A program made the translations under genes and the position numbers. Shown in pieces: positions 9,179-16,828 of a DNA stretch of 64,000 nt; positions within the stretch are counted from its first letter, which is position 1, and each line of letters opens with the position of its first letter. The stretch comes from Comamonadaceae bacterium. Lineage in GTDB: Bacteria; Pseudomonadota; Gammaproteobacteria; Burkholderiales; Burkholderiaceae_C. The stretch lies in the NCBI GenBank assembly GCA_027488735.1, contig JAIYBB010000001.1:331623-395622 (forward strand), written 5' to 3'. Below the pieces are notes generated by a model, which saw nothing but the letters and a program-made list of their open reading frames with translations, was not told the DNA's origin and did no database searches.

Positions 9179-10138
9179 TCAGTTCAACTTCATTCCAGCC
9201 ACCAGTTGGGTGACGTTGTGCCGCATCATCTGCAGGTAGGTGGTGCCGGGCTGGTCGGCGTTGGACAGCGCGTCGGCATACAGGCTGGCACCCAGGGTGG
9301 CACCGGCGTCTTTGCTGAGTTGGGCGATCAGCTTGGGGTTGCTCATGTTTTCCACAAACACCGCGCGGATTTTTTCGCGCTGGATTTGTTTGATCAGCTG
9401 GGCTACTTGTTTGGCGCTGGGCGCGGCTTCGGTGTTCACGCCCTGGGGCGCCAAAAATTTGACGCCGTACTGCGCCGCAAAGTAGCCGAAGGCGTCGTGC
9501 GAGGTGATGACCTTGCGCTTGTCGGCCGGGATGGTGGCGATCTGCGCTTTGGTCCAAGCGTCCAGCGCTTGCAGCTCTTTTACGTAGGCCTCCGCGTTGG
9601 CTTGGTAAGTGACTGCGCCCGCGGCATCCACTTTGGCCAAACCGGCTGCAATGTTGCGCACGTACAGCGCCACGTTGTTCGGGTTTTGCCAAGCGTGAGG
9701 GTCGGCTTCTTCGTGGGCGTGGCCGGCATGGGCGCCGTGGCCTTGTTCCCCTTCCATGTGGCGCGGCTTGACGCCTTTGGTGGCCACAAGGGTTTCGCCT
9801 TTGTAGCCGGACGCTTTGATGAGCTTGCCCGCCCAGGGTTCAAAGCCTAAACCGTTGATGACGACCAGCTTGGAAGTCAGCAAGGTTTTTGCGTCAGCGG
9901 GTTTGGCTTCAAACACATGGGCGTCTTCATTGGCACCCACCAGGGTGGTGACCACCACGCGTTCGCCACCGACCACGCGCACCAAGTCGCCCAGGATGCT
10001 GAAGCTGGCTGTCACGGGCAGCTTGTCGGCCGCAAATGCCTGGCTACCCAGCAAGGCCAAGGCAGTGGCACTGGCCAATATAAAGCGGCGGGGCAGGGCG
10101 GAGAGCGAAAAGGTGTCGATGGAGTTCATGGTCGTCAT
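9179..10138 (-). CDS. znuA: Zinc ABC transporter periplasmic binding protein
   Basis: Cluster A-I (ZnuA-type) solute-binding protein that delivers Zn(II) to ZnuB. The 319-residue precursor has a signal peptide ending near LLGSQAFA. The mature part has the metal-site histidines of the family, in EDAHVFEAKP and ITSHDAF, and the His/acid-rich loop HGAHAGHAHEEADPH characteristic of zinc rather than manganese members. MTT at 10138 or M at 10129 could be the start. It is the last gene of znuC-znuB-znuA, which runs away from zur. Confidence 0.93.
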   Translation of the reverse strand: MTTMNSIDTFSLSALPRRFILASATALALLGSQAFAADKLPVTASFSILGDLVRVVGGERVVVTTLVGANEDAHVFEAKPADAKTLLTSKLVVINGLGFEPWAGKLIKASGYKGETLVATKGVKPRHMEGEQGHGAHAGHAHEEADPHAWQNPNNVALYVRNIAAGLAKVDAAGAVTYQANAEAYVKELQALDAWTKAQIATIPADKRKVITSHDAFGYFAAQYGVKFLAPQGVNTEAAPSAKQVAQLIKQIQREKIRAVFVENMSNPKLIAQLSKDAGATLGASLYADALSNADQPGTTYLQMMRHNVTQLVAGMKLN

Positions 10139-10176
10139 GGGCTTGGAGTAGGTAAAGGAATTCGCTAGTGGTCCGC

Positions 10177-11067
10177 TCATGCCACGCGGTGGGTCCGCAT
10201 CCAGCGGCGCGGCAGCCAGCCGCCGGGCGCGAGCAACAGGGAGGCGACATAGAGCGCCCCCGCGCAGCCGATGATGGTGGGGCCCGAGGGCGTATCGAAG
10301 TGATAGGACAGCAGCAGCCCGGCCACGCCGGCCAGCGCCGCTTGTGCACTGGCGTTGAGCAGTTGCGCGGGCAGGGTGTCGTGCCAGAGGCGGGCACTCA
10401 CGGCGGGCAGCATCATCAGACCCACGGCCATCAGCGTGCCCAGGGTTTGAAAGCCCGCCACCAGATTGAGCACCACCAGCATCAAAAAGCCCTGCTGCCA
10501 CACCCAAGGCGGCACGCCACTGCGGTGTGCACTCAAAAACACCGGGTCAAAGGTTTCCAGCACCAGGCCGCGGTACATGAGCGCTAGCGCCAGCACGCTG
10601 ACGGTGGCCACGCCAGCTACTAAAAGCAAGCCATCGCCGTCCACGCCCAATGCGCTACCGAAGAGGATGTGCAAGAGGTCGAGCTGCGTGCCGTGGCCCG
10701 CAATCAAGGTCACGCCCAGCGCGAGCGCCACGAGGTACATGGCGGCCAGGCTGGCGTCTTCTTTCAGGGTGGTGAAGCGGCTTACCGCACCGGCCATGCC
10801 CGCTACCAGCAGCCCCGCGACCACACCACCCAGCGCCATGGCGGTAAGCGACAGGCCACTCACCATAAAGCCGATGGCCACCCCGGGCAGTACCGCATGG
10901 CTGAGGGCATCGCCCAAGAGGCTCATGCGGCGCAGCGTCAAAAATACGCCCAGGGGCGCAGCGCTCAGGGATAGCGCCAGCGTGGCCACCAGCGCGCGGC
11001 GCATGAAGGCAAATTCGGCGAAAGGGGAAATCAGGGCCTCCCACACCGGGCCCAAAAGCAAGTCCAT
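10177..11067 (-). CDS. znuB: Zinc ABC transporter permease
   Basis: ABC-3 family inner-membrane permease of 296 residues with 8-9 hydrophobic helices, the channel for zinc import. The family segments LLGDALSHAVLPGVA and GLMMLPAVSARL are present. The ATG at 11067 is preferred over 11073 because AAGG lies 6 bases ahead of it and only 2 bases ahead of the other. The znuC stop is 8 bp upstream. The frame extends further 5' over znuC, but that part is a shadow. Confidence 0.93.
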   Translation of the reverse strand: MDLLLGPVWEALISPFAEFAFMRRALVATLALSLSAAPLGVFLTLRRMSLLGDALSHAVLPGVAIGFMVSGLSLTAMALGGVVAGLLVAGMAGAVSRFTTLKEDASLAAMYLVALALGVTLIAGHGTQLDLLHILFGSALGVDGDGLLLVAGVATVSVLALALMYRGLVLETFDPVFLSAHRSGVPPWVWQQGFLMLVVLNLVAGFQTLGTLMAVGLMMLPAVSARLWHDTLPAQLLNASAQAALAGVAGLLLSYHFDTPSGPTIIGCAGALYVASLLLAPGGWLPRRWMRTHRVA

Positions 11068-11075
11068 GGGCATCC

Positions 11076-11921
11076 TTAAACGGCGGTCGGGGTGGTGGCC
11101 AGTCGCCGGGCCAGCAGGGTGTCGAAGTCCAGGCCGTTGACTTCGCCTTCGATGTCGCAGATGGCAGCCGTCTCGTCCCAAGCTTCCGCCATCGCGCGGG
11201 CGCGTTGCAAGTTGGCTTCAGTCACTACCCCGGCCGTGGCACCCCATGCGATGCACTCTCTGGCCAGCAATAGGGTCTGGGGAAAGTGCTCCCTCACTTG
11301 GGCGTCGTCGTGCAGCACCGCTATGACGGTGCGGCCTTGGCGGTGCCACTGCTGCACCAGGGTGAGCAGGCCGGCGGTGGTTTTGCTGTCGACGGCGTTG
11401 AAAGGTTCGTCCAGCAGAATCAGGTCGGCGTCCTGCACCAGCAGGCGGGCAAACAGGGCGCGCTGTAACTGGCCGCTGGAGAGCGTGCCTACCGGGCGGC
11501 GCTCAAAGCCTTGCAGGCCCACCGCCTCCATCGCAGCATCCACCCGCGCCAGCATGGCCGGCGTGGCGGTGCCAAATGCTCCGGTTTGTGCCCAGAGGCC
11601 AAAGAGCACGCAGTCGCGCACATCCAGCGGGAAGCTGCGGTCCAGCTCGCTGTGCTGCGGGAGGTAGGCCAGACGCAGACCGGGCGCGTGGGCAACGTGC
11701 CCTTGTGGATCGGGTTGCACCAGCCCGGCCAGGCTTTTGAGCAGGGTGCTTTTGCCCGCACCATTGGGCCCTATCACGGCAGTCAATGAACCCCTCGCAA
11801 AGTGACCACTTACATGGTGCAGCGCCGGATGGCGGCGGTAGCTCACAGTGAGGTTGTGCAGCGTAATAGCCGGCACCGCCTCCGAGGCGCTGGGGCTAGC
11901 CGCTTGCGCCATGCTGCTCAT
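11076..11921 (-). CDS. znuC: Zinc ABC transporter ATP-binding protein
   Basis: ATPase of 281 residues powering zinc import. Walker A GPNGAGKST is at 51-59, the signature is LSSGQLQRA and Walker B is LILLDEPFNAVD. The C-terminal tail is longer than a minimal NBD. The ATG at 11921 is chosen because it overlaps the stop of the small upstream ORF (ATGA), which suggests translational coupling. A frame extending upstream to 12005 overlaps that ORF and has no supporting features. Confidence 0.92.
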   Translation of the reverse strand: MSSMAQAASPSASEAVPAITLHNLTVSYRRHPALHHVSGHFARGSLTAVIGPNGAGKSTLLKSLAGLVQPDPQGHVAHAPGLRLAYLPQHSELDRSFPLDVRDCVLFGLWAQTGAFGTATPAMLARVDAAMEAVGLQGFERRPVGTLSSGQLQRALFARLLVQDADLILLDEPFNAVDSKTTAGLLTLVQQWHRQGRTVIAVLHDDAQVREHFPQTLLLARECIAWGATAGVVTEANLQRARAMAEAWDETAAICDIEGEVNGLDFDTLLARRLATTPTAV

Positions 11922-12067
11922 AGCGGCGCAGCTTCCAGGCTCGCCCACCACACGCCCAGCCACAGCAGTGCCAATGCAGGCAGTGTGGTGGCGACACGGC
12001 GCCAAGCGGGCAGGGCCATGAAGCCGGGGCGTGTATCTATTTGGCGGGGGGAACGGCGAAAGTTCAT
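11918..12067 (-). CDS. 49-residue membrane microprotein preceding znuC
   Basis: A short frame from the ATG at 12067, ending in a TGA that overlaps the znuC start as ATGA. The product has a basic head (MNFRRSPRQ...AWRR) and one hydrophobic helix (VATTLPALALLWLGVWWASL), so it is predicted to sit in the inner membrane. It is the first gene downstream of the three palindromes shared with zur and would be co-expressed with znuCBA. No known family is recognised. It could also be a leader peptide whose translation opens znuC. Confidence 0.55.
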   Translation of the reverse strand: MNFRRSPRQIDTRPGFMALPAWRRVATTLPALALLWLGVWWASLEAAPL

Positions 12068-12083
12068 AAACTCATCTCATAAT

Positions 12084-12096
12084 GCAACTTGATTGC
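12084..12096. promoter_or_regulatory. Putative Zur box 1
   Basis: Palindrome GCAAC-TTG-ATTGC. It is the first of three near-identical sites between the divergent znu and zur operons and is nearest the znu side. Confidence 0.6.
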
Positions 12097-12109
12097 GATA
12101 TAGTCTAAC

Positions 12110-12122
12110 GCAACTTGGTTGC
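12110..12122. promoter_or_regulatory. Putative Zur box 2
   Basis: Palindrome GCAAC-TTG-GTTGC, 26 bp from box 1. A Zur protein is encoded next door, so autoregulation is the natural reading. Confidence 0.6.
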
Positions 12123-12137
12123 ATTTAATAATTTAAT

Positions 12138-12150
12138 GCAACTGAATTGC
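12138..12150. promoter_or_regulatory. Putative Zur box 3
   Basis: Palindrome GCAAC-TGA-ATTGC, 28 bp from box 2 and 18 bp before the zur start codon. Confidence 0.6.
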
Positions 12151-12167
12151 ATTTTTAGGATGCTTAG

Positions 12168-12695
12168 ATGGCTTCTGTGAACCCACCGGCCTCGCCTGTA
12201 CTCAAGGGCGATGACCCGATTGACGCGCTCTTGTCCGCCCACGGCCTGCGCCGCACGGCCGCCGCGCGCCGCGTCCTGGGCTGGCTGCTGGCCCACCCTG
12301 ACACCAGCTACACCCATGCGCAGTTGCAGGAGTCTCTGGCCGGTGACCACGCCGAGCCGTTGGACCGCGTCACCCTCTACCGCCTGATCGACCGCCTGAC
12401 CCAAGTGGGTCTGCTGCTGTGCCGGGTGGACAGCCAGCGTGTGCGCCGCTACCAGGCCATGCCGGCCAGCGTGCACGCCACGCCGCACTTTGAGTGCCAG
12501 ACCTGCCACCGCGACAGCCCCTTGGCAGGTGCCCTGCATGCGGTGGACTTGGAGAAGGCGGCGCAAACCGCCATCGAATCCTTGCGGGCACTGGGCTACA
12601 CCGACATGCACCTCGACTTTGCCGTGCGCGGCGTGTGTGCCGACTGTGCGACCGGTGCTGCATCTGCCAACACCAACGCGAGCCCCACCGCATGA
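12168..12695 (+). CDS. zur: Fur-family zinc uptake regulator
   Basis: Metal-sensing repressor of 175 residues. The winged helix covers about 20-95 (TLYRLIDRLTQVGLLL). The structural zinc site is visible as C110-x2-C113 and C157-x2-C160, and His103 and His107 are candidate sensory ligands. The position beside znuABC and the His/Cys pattern favour Zur over Fur. AGGA precedes the ATG. The stop overlaps the next ATG (ATGA), so zur leads an operon with the ABC/DUF3299 genes. Confidence 0.92.
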   Translation: MASVNPPASPVLKGDDPIDALLSAHGLRRTAAARRVLGWLLAHPDTSYTHAQLQESLAGDHAEPLDRVTLYRLIDRLTQVGLLLCRVDSQRVRRYQAMPASVHATPHFECQTCHRDSPLAGALHAVDLEKAAQTAIESLRALGYTDMHLDFAVRGVCADCATGAASANTNASPTA

Positions 12696-13369
12696 TCCAT
12701 TCCCAAGGCTTGGCCTACTGCTACCCCGGTGGCAGCGAGTTGCGTTTTCCGGATGTGCAGGTGCCCCAGGGTGCGGTGCTGCTGCTCAGTGGCCCTTCGG
12801 GCAGTGGCAAATCCACCTGGCTGGCCTTGGTGGCGGCCTTGGTGGCACCGTCTGCCGGCGTACTGCAGGTGGCAGGCCAGGACGTGACCGGTTTGCGTGG
12901 TGCGGCCGCGGACGCCTGGCGGGCTGGCGCCATCGGCTTTTTGCCGCAAAAGTTGCATTTGAGCGAGGCGCTGACCGTGCAACAGAACCTGGCCATGGCG
13001 CAATGGGCCGCCGGGCAGGCTGAAGATGCTGCCCACATCCACACTGCGTTGGCTGCATTGGGAGTCGCTGAGCTTGCCAAGCGCTTGCCCGGCCAGCTCT
13101 CCGGCGGGCAGGCACAGCGGGTGGCGCTGGCGCGCGCGGTGCTGCTCAAGCCCCAAGTGCTGCTGGCCGACGAGCCCACCGCGAGTCTTGATGACGAAGC
13201 CGCCGCGCAAGCCGTGGGCCTATTGCTTGCCACTGCTGCGCTGCACAGCGCCACGTTGGTAATAGCCACCCACGACGCGCGGGTCACTGCGCTGGTGCCA
13301 CTCACGGCGGATGGTCAAGTAGGCTTCCAGCGCTTGTCCCTTGTGCGCGAGCAGCTATCAAAAGCGTAG
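12692..13369 (+). CDS. MacB/LolD-like ABC transporter ATP-binding protein, zinc-linked
   Basis: A 225-residue NBD with Walker [11 protein letters not shown] (about 33-42), signature LSGGQAQRVALARA and Walker B VLLADEPTASLDD. These place it with the LolD/MacB group that pairs with FtsX-type permeases. It overlaps zur by 4 bp and the permease follows 4 bp after the stop. From memory, the same gene set (ATPase, FtsX permease, DUF3299 protein) occurs in zinc-responsive operons of Pseudomonas (PA4063-PA4066) and Vibrio (zrg). The C-terminus (REQLSKA) and the stop codon are supplied by the dispersed repeat. Confidence 0.88.
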   Translation: MIHSQGLAYCYPGGSELRFPDVQVPQGAVLLLSGPSGSGKSTWLALVAALVAPSAGVLQVAGQDVTGLRGAAADAWRAGAIGFLPQKLHLSEALTVQQNLAMAQWAAGQAEDAAHIHTALAALGVAELAKRLPGQLSGGQAQRVALARAVLLKPQVLLADEPTASLDDEAAAQAVGLLLATAALHSATLVIATHDARVTALVPLTADGQVGFQRLSLVREQLSKA

Positions 13370-13370
13370 C
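13344..13370 (+). repeat. Dispersed repeat copy 5 (end of ABC ATPase gene)
   Basis: TGCGCGAGCAGCTATCAAAA then GCGTAGC. The TAG in the final block is the stop codon of the ATPase, and the next gene starts 4 bp after the repeat. Confidence 0.8.
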
Positions 13371-13373
13371 GCA

Positions 13374-14576
13374 ATGAAAACATTGTTTTTTGCCTGGCGC
13401 TATCTGTGGTCTCGTCCTATGGGGGCTGCGCTCAACCTCTTGCTGCTGAGTCTGGGGCTGGCGTCCATCACCTTTTTGCTGCTGGTGGGGGCGCAACTCA
13501 GCAAGGCCTTTGATCGTGACTTGGTCGGCATCGACGTGGTGGTGGGTGCCAAGGGCAGCCCCATGCAGCTCATCCTCTCGGGGGTGCTGCACATCGACGT
13601 GCCGCCGGGCAACGTGCCGCTTCAGGCGGTGAATGAGCTGGCGAAGAACCCGCTGGTGGCGCAGATCATTCCCATCAGCCTGGGCGACAACTTCGGTGGC
13701 TATCGCATCGTAGGCACGTCGACTGCTTATGTGGACCACTACCAGGCGCAACTCGCGCAGGGCACGCTTTGGACGCAGCCCATGCAAGCCGTGCTGGGGT
13801 CCACCGTGGCACAGCGCATGGGCTTGCAACTGGGCCAGACCTTTGTGGGTTCGCACGGCTTGGGTGCGGGTGGCCATACCCACGGTGAGACTGCTTACAC
13901 CGTGGTCGGAATTTTGGAACCCAGCGGCAGCGTGCTGGACCGGCTGATCCTGACCGACACAGCGTCTGTGTGGAAGGTGCACGAGGACTACACAGCGGTA
14001 GACGATGACGACCGCAAGGTGATGGAAGAAGAGCGCGAAATCACCATGGTGCTGGTGAAATACAAGACGCCCATGGCGGCCCTGAGCTTCCCGCGATATG
14101 TGAACACAAACACCGAGATGCAAGCGGCCGCCCCGGCGTTGGAGATCACCCGCCTTCTCAATATGCTGGGTCTGGGCACCGATGTGCTCCGTGCCTTTGC
14201 CGGAGTGCTTTTGCTCACCGCGGGCTTAAGCGTGTTTATCGCCCTGTGGAGCGCGGTGCGTGAGCGCCGCACCGACCTCGCACTACTGCGCATGCTGGGT
14301 GCCTCGCCCGCCAAAGTGGCCACGCTGCTTCTGTGTGAAGCCCTGTGGCTGGGCCTGCTTGCTGCAGTGCTGGGTGTGCTGCTGGGGCAGGGATTTGCGG
14401 CGGCATTGGCGCTGTTCCTGAGTCTGGACAACTCGCTCTTGATCAGCGGCATGGTATGGCCCGCCGGACTGTGGGTGGTGCCCGCGCTGGCACTGCTTGT
14501 GTCCCTCGCGTCTGCTTTGTTGCCCACCGTGGCGGCCTACCGGGTGAGCGTGTTGAGCTTGCTGCAAAGCCGCTGA
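13374..14576 (+). CDS. FtsX-type ABC permease, zinc-linked
   Basis: A 400-residue permease with one N-terminal membrane helix (about 17-39), a large periplasmic domain and three C-terminal helices (from about 275), the MacB/FtsX layout. A His-rich loop (H161, H168, H170 in GSHGLGAGGHTHGE) and an acidic run (VDDDDRK) in the periplasmic part could touch metal. The last segment shows the FtsX motif RRTDLALLRMLGASPAKV. Whether it moves zinc, strips it from a partner or works as a mechanotransmitter cannot be told from sequence. Confidence 0.88.
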   Translation: MKTLFFAWRYLWSRPMGAALNLLLLSLGLASITFLLLVGAQLSKAFDRDLVGIDVVVGAKGSPMQLILSGVLHIDVPPGNVPLQAVNELAKNPLVAQIIPISLGDNFGGYRIVGTSTAYVDHYQAQLAQGTLWTQPMQAVLGSTVAQRMGLQLGQTFVGSHGLGAGGHTHGETAYTVVGILEPSGSVLDRLILTDTASVWKVHEDYTAVDDDDRKVMEEEREITMVLVKYKTPMAALSFPRYVNTNTEMQAAAPALEITRLLNMLGLGTDVLRAFAGVLLLTAGLSVFIALWSAVRERRTDLALLRMLGASPAKVATLLLCEALWLGLLAAVLGVLLGQGFAAALALFLSLDNSLLISGMVWPAGLWVVPALALLVSLASALLPTVAAYRVSVLSLLQSR

Positions 14577-14607
14577 ACTGTTTTCTACTACCTTCAAAGG
14601 AAATATT

Positions 14608-14850
14608 GTGAAAAAAAGTCTTCTAGCCCTCGTCCTGCTTGCGCAAGCAGCTATGTTTTCTGTAGCGGCTGAGACCGACAAAGAAACCAAGGAAGACGTC
14701 GTTAAGCACCGGGCCATTGCCGCCGCTCACGAAGCGGCTGCCAAGTGCCGCGAGGCCGGCAAAGGCGAAGCGGTGTGCAACAAGGAGCTGCAGGTCGCCT
14801 GTAAAGGTATTGCCATCGGCAAGTTCTGCGGCATGAAACACGAGCATTGA
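14608..14850 (+). CDS. Small secreted Cys/His-rich protein in the zinc operon
   Basis: An 80-residue precursor starting at GTG with AAGGAAA upstream. A signal peptide of about 21 residues leaves a mature protein of about 59 residues with four cysteines (C47, C57, C65, C74) and histidines at 34, 41, 78 and 80, ending KHEH. It lies 31 bp after the FtsX permease. No family is recognised. The pattern suits either two disulfides or a metal site, so a periplasmic zinc carrier for the ABC/DUF3299 genes is a reasonable guess, not a finding. The signal-peptide end (AQAAMFSVAA) is encoded by the dispersed repeat. Confidence 0.75.
   Translation: MKKSLLALVLLAQAAMFSVAAETDKETKEDVVKHRAIAAAHEAAAKCREAGKGEAVCNKELQVACKGIAIGKFCGMKHEH
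14640..14666 (+). repeat. Dispersed repeat copy 6 (in a signal peptide)
   Basis: TGCGCAAGCAGCTATGTTTT then CTGTAGC. Read in frame as AQAAMFSVA at the end of the signal peptide of the 80-residue protein. Confidence 0.7.
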
Positions 14851-14925
14851 GCGGAGGCTTCAACCCCGTGCTTTTTGCGGTTCACATGGCCGCACTAAAC
14901 TGTTGCTCTTGTCCGGAGGTTTTGT

Positions 14926-15459
14926 ATGCGCGCTGAAATCTGCTCCGCCCGTCGTGGTGTCTTGTCCTTGGCTTGGGTGCTGGGCGCTGCTTGGGCCGCT
15001 CCTGCCATGGCCCAGCTCAGCTCCCCCATGCCCGGCGTACCTGCCGGAACCGGTGCCGGCGTGCACAGCCCCAACAGCCCATTCGCCCCCTTGAAAGACC
15101 GCGCTGACGTGTTGCCCTGGTCAGTACTGACGGCTGTCAAAACCAAGACTGAGAAGAACCGGTTGTTGCCGGTGTTTCCGGCCGATATCCAGGCACTGAA
15201 CAAGAAGACCCAGCGCATCCAAGGTTTCATGATGCCGCTGGAGCCCGGCGAAAAGCAGAAACACTTTTTGATCAGCTCGGTGCCCCTGACCTGCTCGTTC
15301 TGCCTGCCTGGCGGACCCGAGAGCATGGTCGAGGTCAAGACCAAAACGCCCGTGAGGTACTCCATGGAAGCCGTGGTGGTGGAGGGGCAGTTCGCGGTGC
15401 TCAACGACGATCCCTATGGCCTGTACTACCGCATGACCGATGCTGTGGCTGTGAAGTAG
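14926..15459 (+). CDS. DUF3299-domain periplasmic protein
   Basis: A 177-residue precursor with a signal peptide (about 1-29, ending APAMA) and a C-terminal DUF3299 domain (about 85-177): RIQGFMMPLEPGEKQKHFL, a CSFC pair (C123, C126) and VVVEGQFAVLNDDPYGLYYRM. GGAGG precedes the ATG. DUF3299 proteins are found beside FtsX-type ABC genes in zinc-regulated operons, and the CxxC may bind metal or be redox-active. The AEC transporter gene follows after 10 bp. Confidence 0.88.
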   Translation: MRAEICSARRGVLSLAWVLGAAWAAPAMAQLSSPMPGVPAGTGAGVHSPNSPFAPLKDRADVLPWSVLTAVKTKTEKNRLLPVFPADIQALNKKTQRIQGFMMPLEPGEKQKHFLISSVPLTCSFCLPGGPESMVEVKTKTPVRYSMEAVVVEGQFAVLNDDPYGLYYRMTDAVAVK

Positions 15460-15469
15460 CCTCAGCCGG

Positions 15470-16426
15470 ATGCCTCTCGACAACCCTGTTCTTTCCTCCC
15501 TGCTGCCGGTCGTTCTGCTGATCCTGGTGGGTTACCTCAGCGGCAGGTTCAACGTCATCCGTCAGGAGGCCGTGCGTGACCTGAGCAACCTGGTCTTCCT
15601 GGTGCTGATTCAGGCGCTGCTGTTCCGCACCATGTGTGCGGTGGATGTAGCCCAGCTCGATTTCCGTTCCCTGTCGATGTACTTTGCCAGCGCAGCCGGC
15701 CTGTTTTTTGTGTTGTTGCTGGCCCAAGGGGGTAGCAGCCGTGCGGCGGTGCTTGCGCTCTCGGGCATCTTCAGCAATACGGCCATGATCGGTATTCCGC
15801 TGATCGGGCTCGCTTATGGCAAAGAAGCGTTGGTGGTCTTGTTCACCCTGATTTCCATGCATTCGCTGATATTGCTCACCATGACCACGGTGGTGCTGGA
15901 GCTTTGCACTGCGCGTGAACAGGCCCACACCACACATACCTGGCGTGGGCATGTGCGCACGGTCGGTCTGGCGGTGCGCAATGCCATCTTTCATCCGGTG
16001 CCCATGCCCATCATTGCGGGCTTGCTGTTCGCCCAAACCGGCTGGGTGCTGCCCGAGGTGGTGGATAGACCGCTGCAGCTGCTGGCCAACGCATTCAGCC
16101 CCGTGGCGCTGGTGCTGATGGGCGTGACCCTGGCCAAAACATCGATCGGTCAACACCTCCGCGGAGCGCTGGTGATTGCAGGTATCAAGAACTTGCTGCA
16201 CCCCTTGTTGATGGCTGTGGTGGGCTATGCCGCAGGCCTGAGGGGCATCACCCTCACCGTGCTGGTGATGGCCGCTGCCATGCCCATAGGCGCCAACGTG
16301 TTTTTGTTTGCCCAGCGTTACCGCAAAGCAGAAGAACTCGTGACCGCGAGTGTGGTTGTCTCTACGGTCATGGCACTATTCACCGTCACCTTGGTGATGT
16401 ATCTGCTGCCCTTGTGGGTGAGTTAA
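15470..16426 (+). CDS. AEC-family (auxin efflux carrier-like) permease
   Basis: A 318-residue inner-membrane transporter with about ten hydrophobic helices and the AEC inverted-repeat layout (GYLSGRF near the start, FSNTAMIGIPLIGLAYG, MPIGANVFLFAQRY near the end). Bacterial members carry organic acids such as malate or malonate. No substrate can be assigned here. It starts 10 bp after the DUF3299 gene on the same strand, so it may be in the zinc operon, though AEC proteins are not known for metal transport. Confidence 0.88.
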   Translation: MPLDNPVLSSLLPVVLLILVGYLSGRFNVIRQEAVRDLSNLVFLVLIQALLFRTMCAVDVAQLDFRSLSMYFASAAGLFFVLLLAQGGSSRAAVLALSGIFSNTAMIGIPLIGLAYGKEALVVLFTLISMHSLILLTMTTVVLELCTAREQAHTTHTWRGHVRTVGLAVRNAIFHPVPMPIIAGLLFAQTGWVLPEVVDRPLQLLANAFSPVALVLMGVTLAKTSIGQHLRGALVIAGIKNLLHPLLMAVVGYAAGLRGITLTVLVMAAAMPIGANVFLFAQRYRKAEELVTASVVVSTVMALFTVTLVMYLLPLWVS

Positions 16427-16453
16427 AGCATTCCCTGTCTGGAGTCCCGCATC

Positions 16454-16828
16454 TTGAACTTTGCCCGCCTTTTCTGGAAAGTTGCTTTTTGGCTGCTGGT
16501 GGCTTTGACCGTCGTGATGTCTTTGGTGCCTGGTGAGCAGGTTCCCCAGACCCTAGTGTTTTGGGACAAAGCCCAGCACGCATTGGGTTTCGCAGCCTTG
16601 GCCGTTTTAGGTTTGATGGCCTACCCATCGGCAGTGCCGCGTGTGCTGGTGGGCTTGCTGCTGCTGGGTGTGGCCATTGAGTGCGCGCAGGCGATGACCA
16701 CCTGGCGCCAAGGGGACTGGATGGATTGGTTAGCTGATGCCACGGGCATCGCACTGGGTACAAGCGCCATGGTGCTGTGGGCGCGCATCCGTGGCGGGGC
16801 ACTTTTTGCAGGAAACTCCGGCACATGA
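16454..16828 (+). CDS. VanZ-family membrane protein
   Basis: A 124-residue protein with four hydrophobic helices. The VanZ pattern is present: SLVPGE, then DKAQHALGFAALA, then ECAQ...RQGDWMDWLADATG. It starts at TTG with GGAG 9 bases upstream and overlaps the next gene by 4 bp (ATGA). The VanZ name comes from teicoplanin resistance, but the role of short proteobacterial members is unknown. Confidence 0.85.
   Translation: MNFARLFWKVAFWLLVALTVVMSLVPGEQVPQTLVFWDKAQHALGFAALAVLGLMAYPSAVPRVLVGLLLLGVAIECAQAMTTWRQGDWMDWLADATGIALGTSAMVLWARIRGGALFAGNSGT

Noticed and set aside
10605..10635. Possible degenerate repeat copy in znuB
   Set aside because: Only AGCTACTAAAAGC-like similarity without the TGCGCG block. 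Too weak to separate from chance.
11901..11930. Possible 15th copy of the dispersed repeat near the znuC start
   Set aside because: It shares TTGCGCC and CATAGC pieces, but the central AGCTAT part is missing and the spacing is wrong. It was left out of the count.
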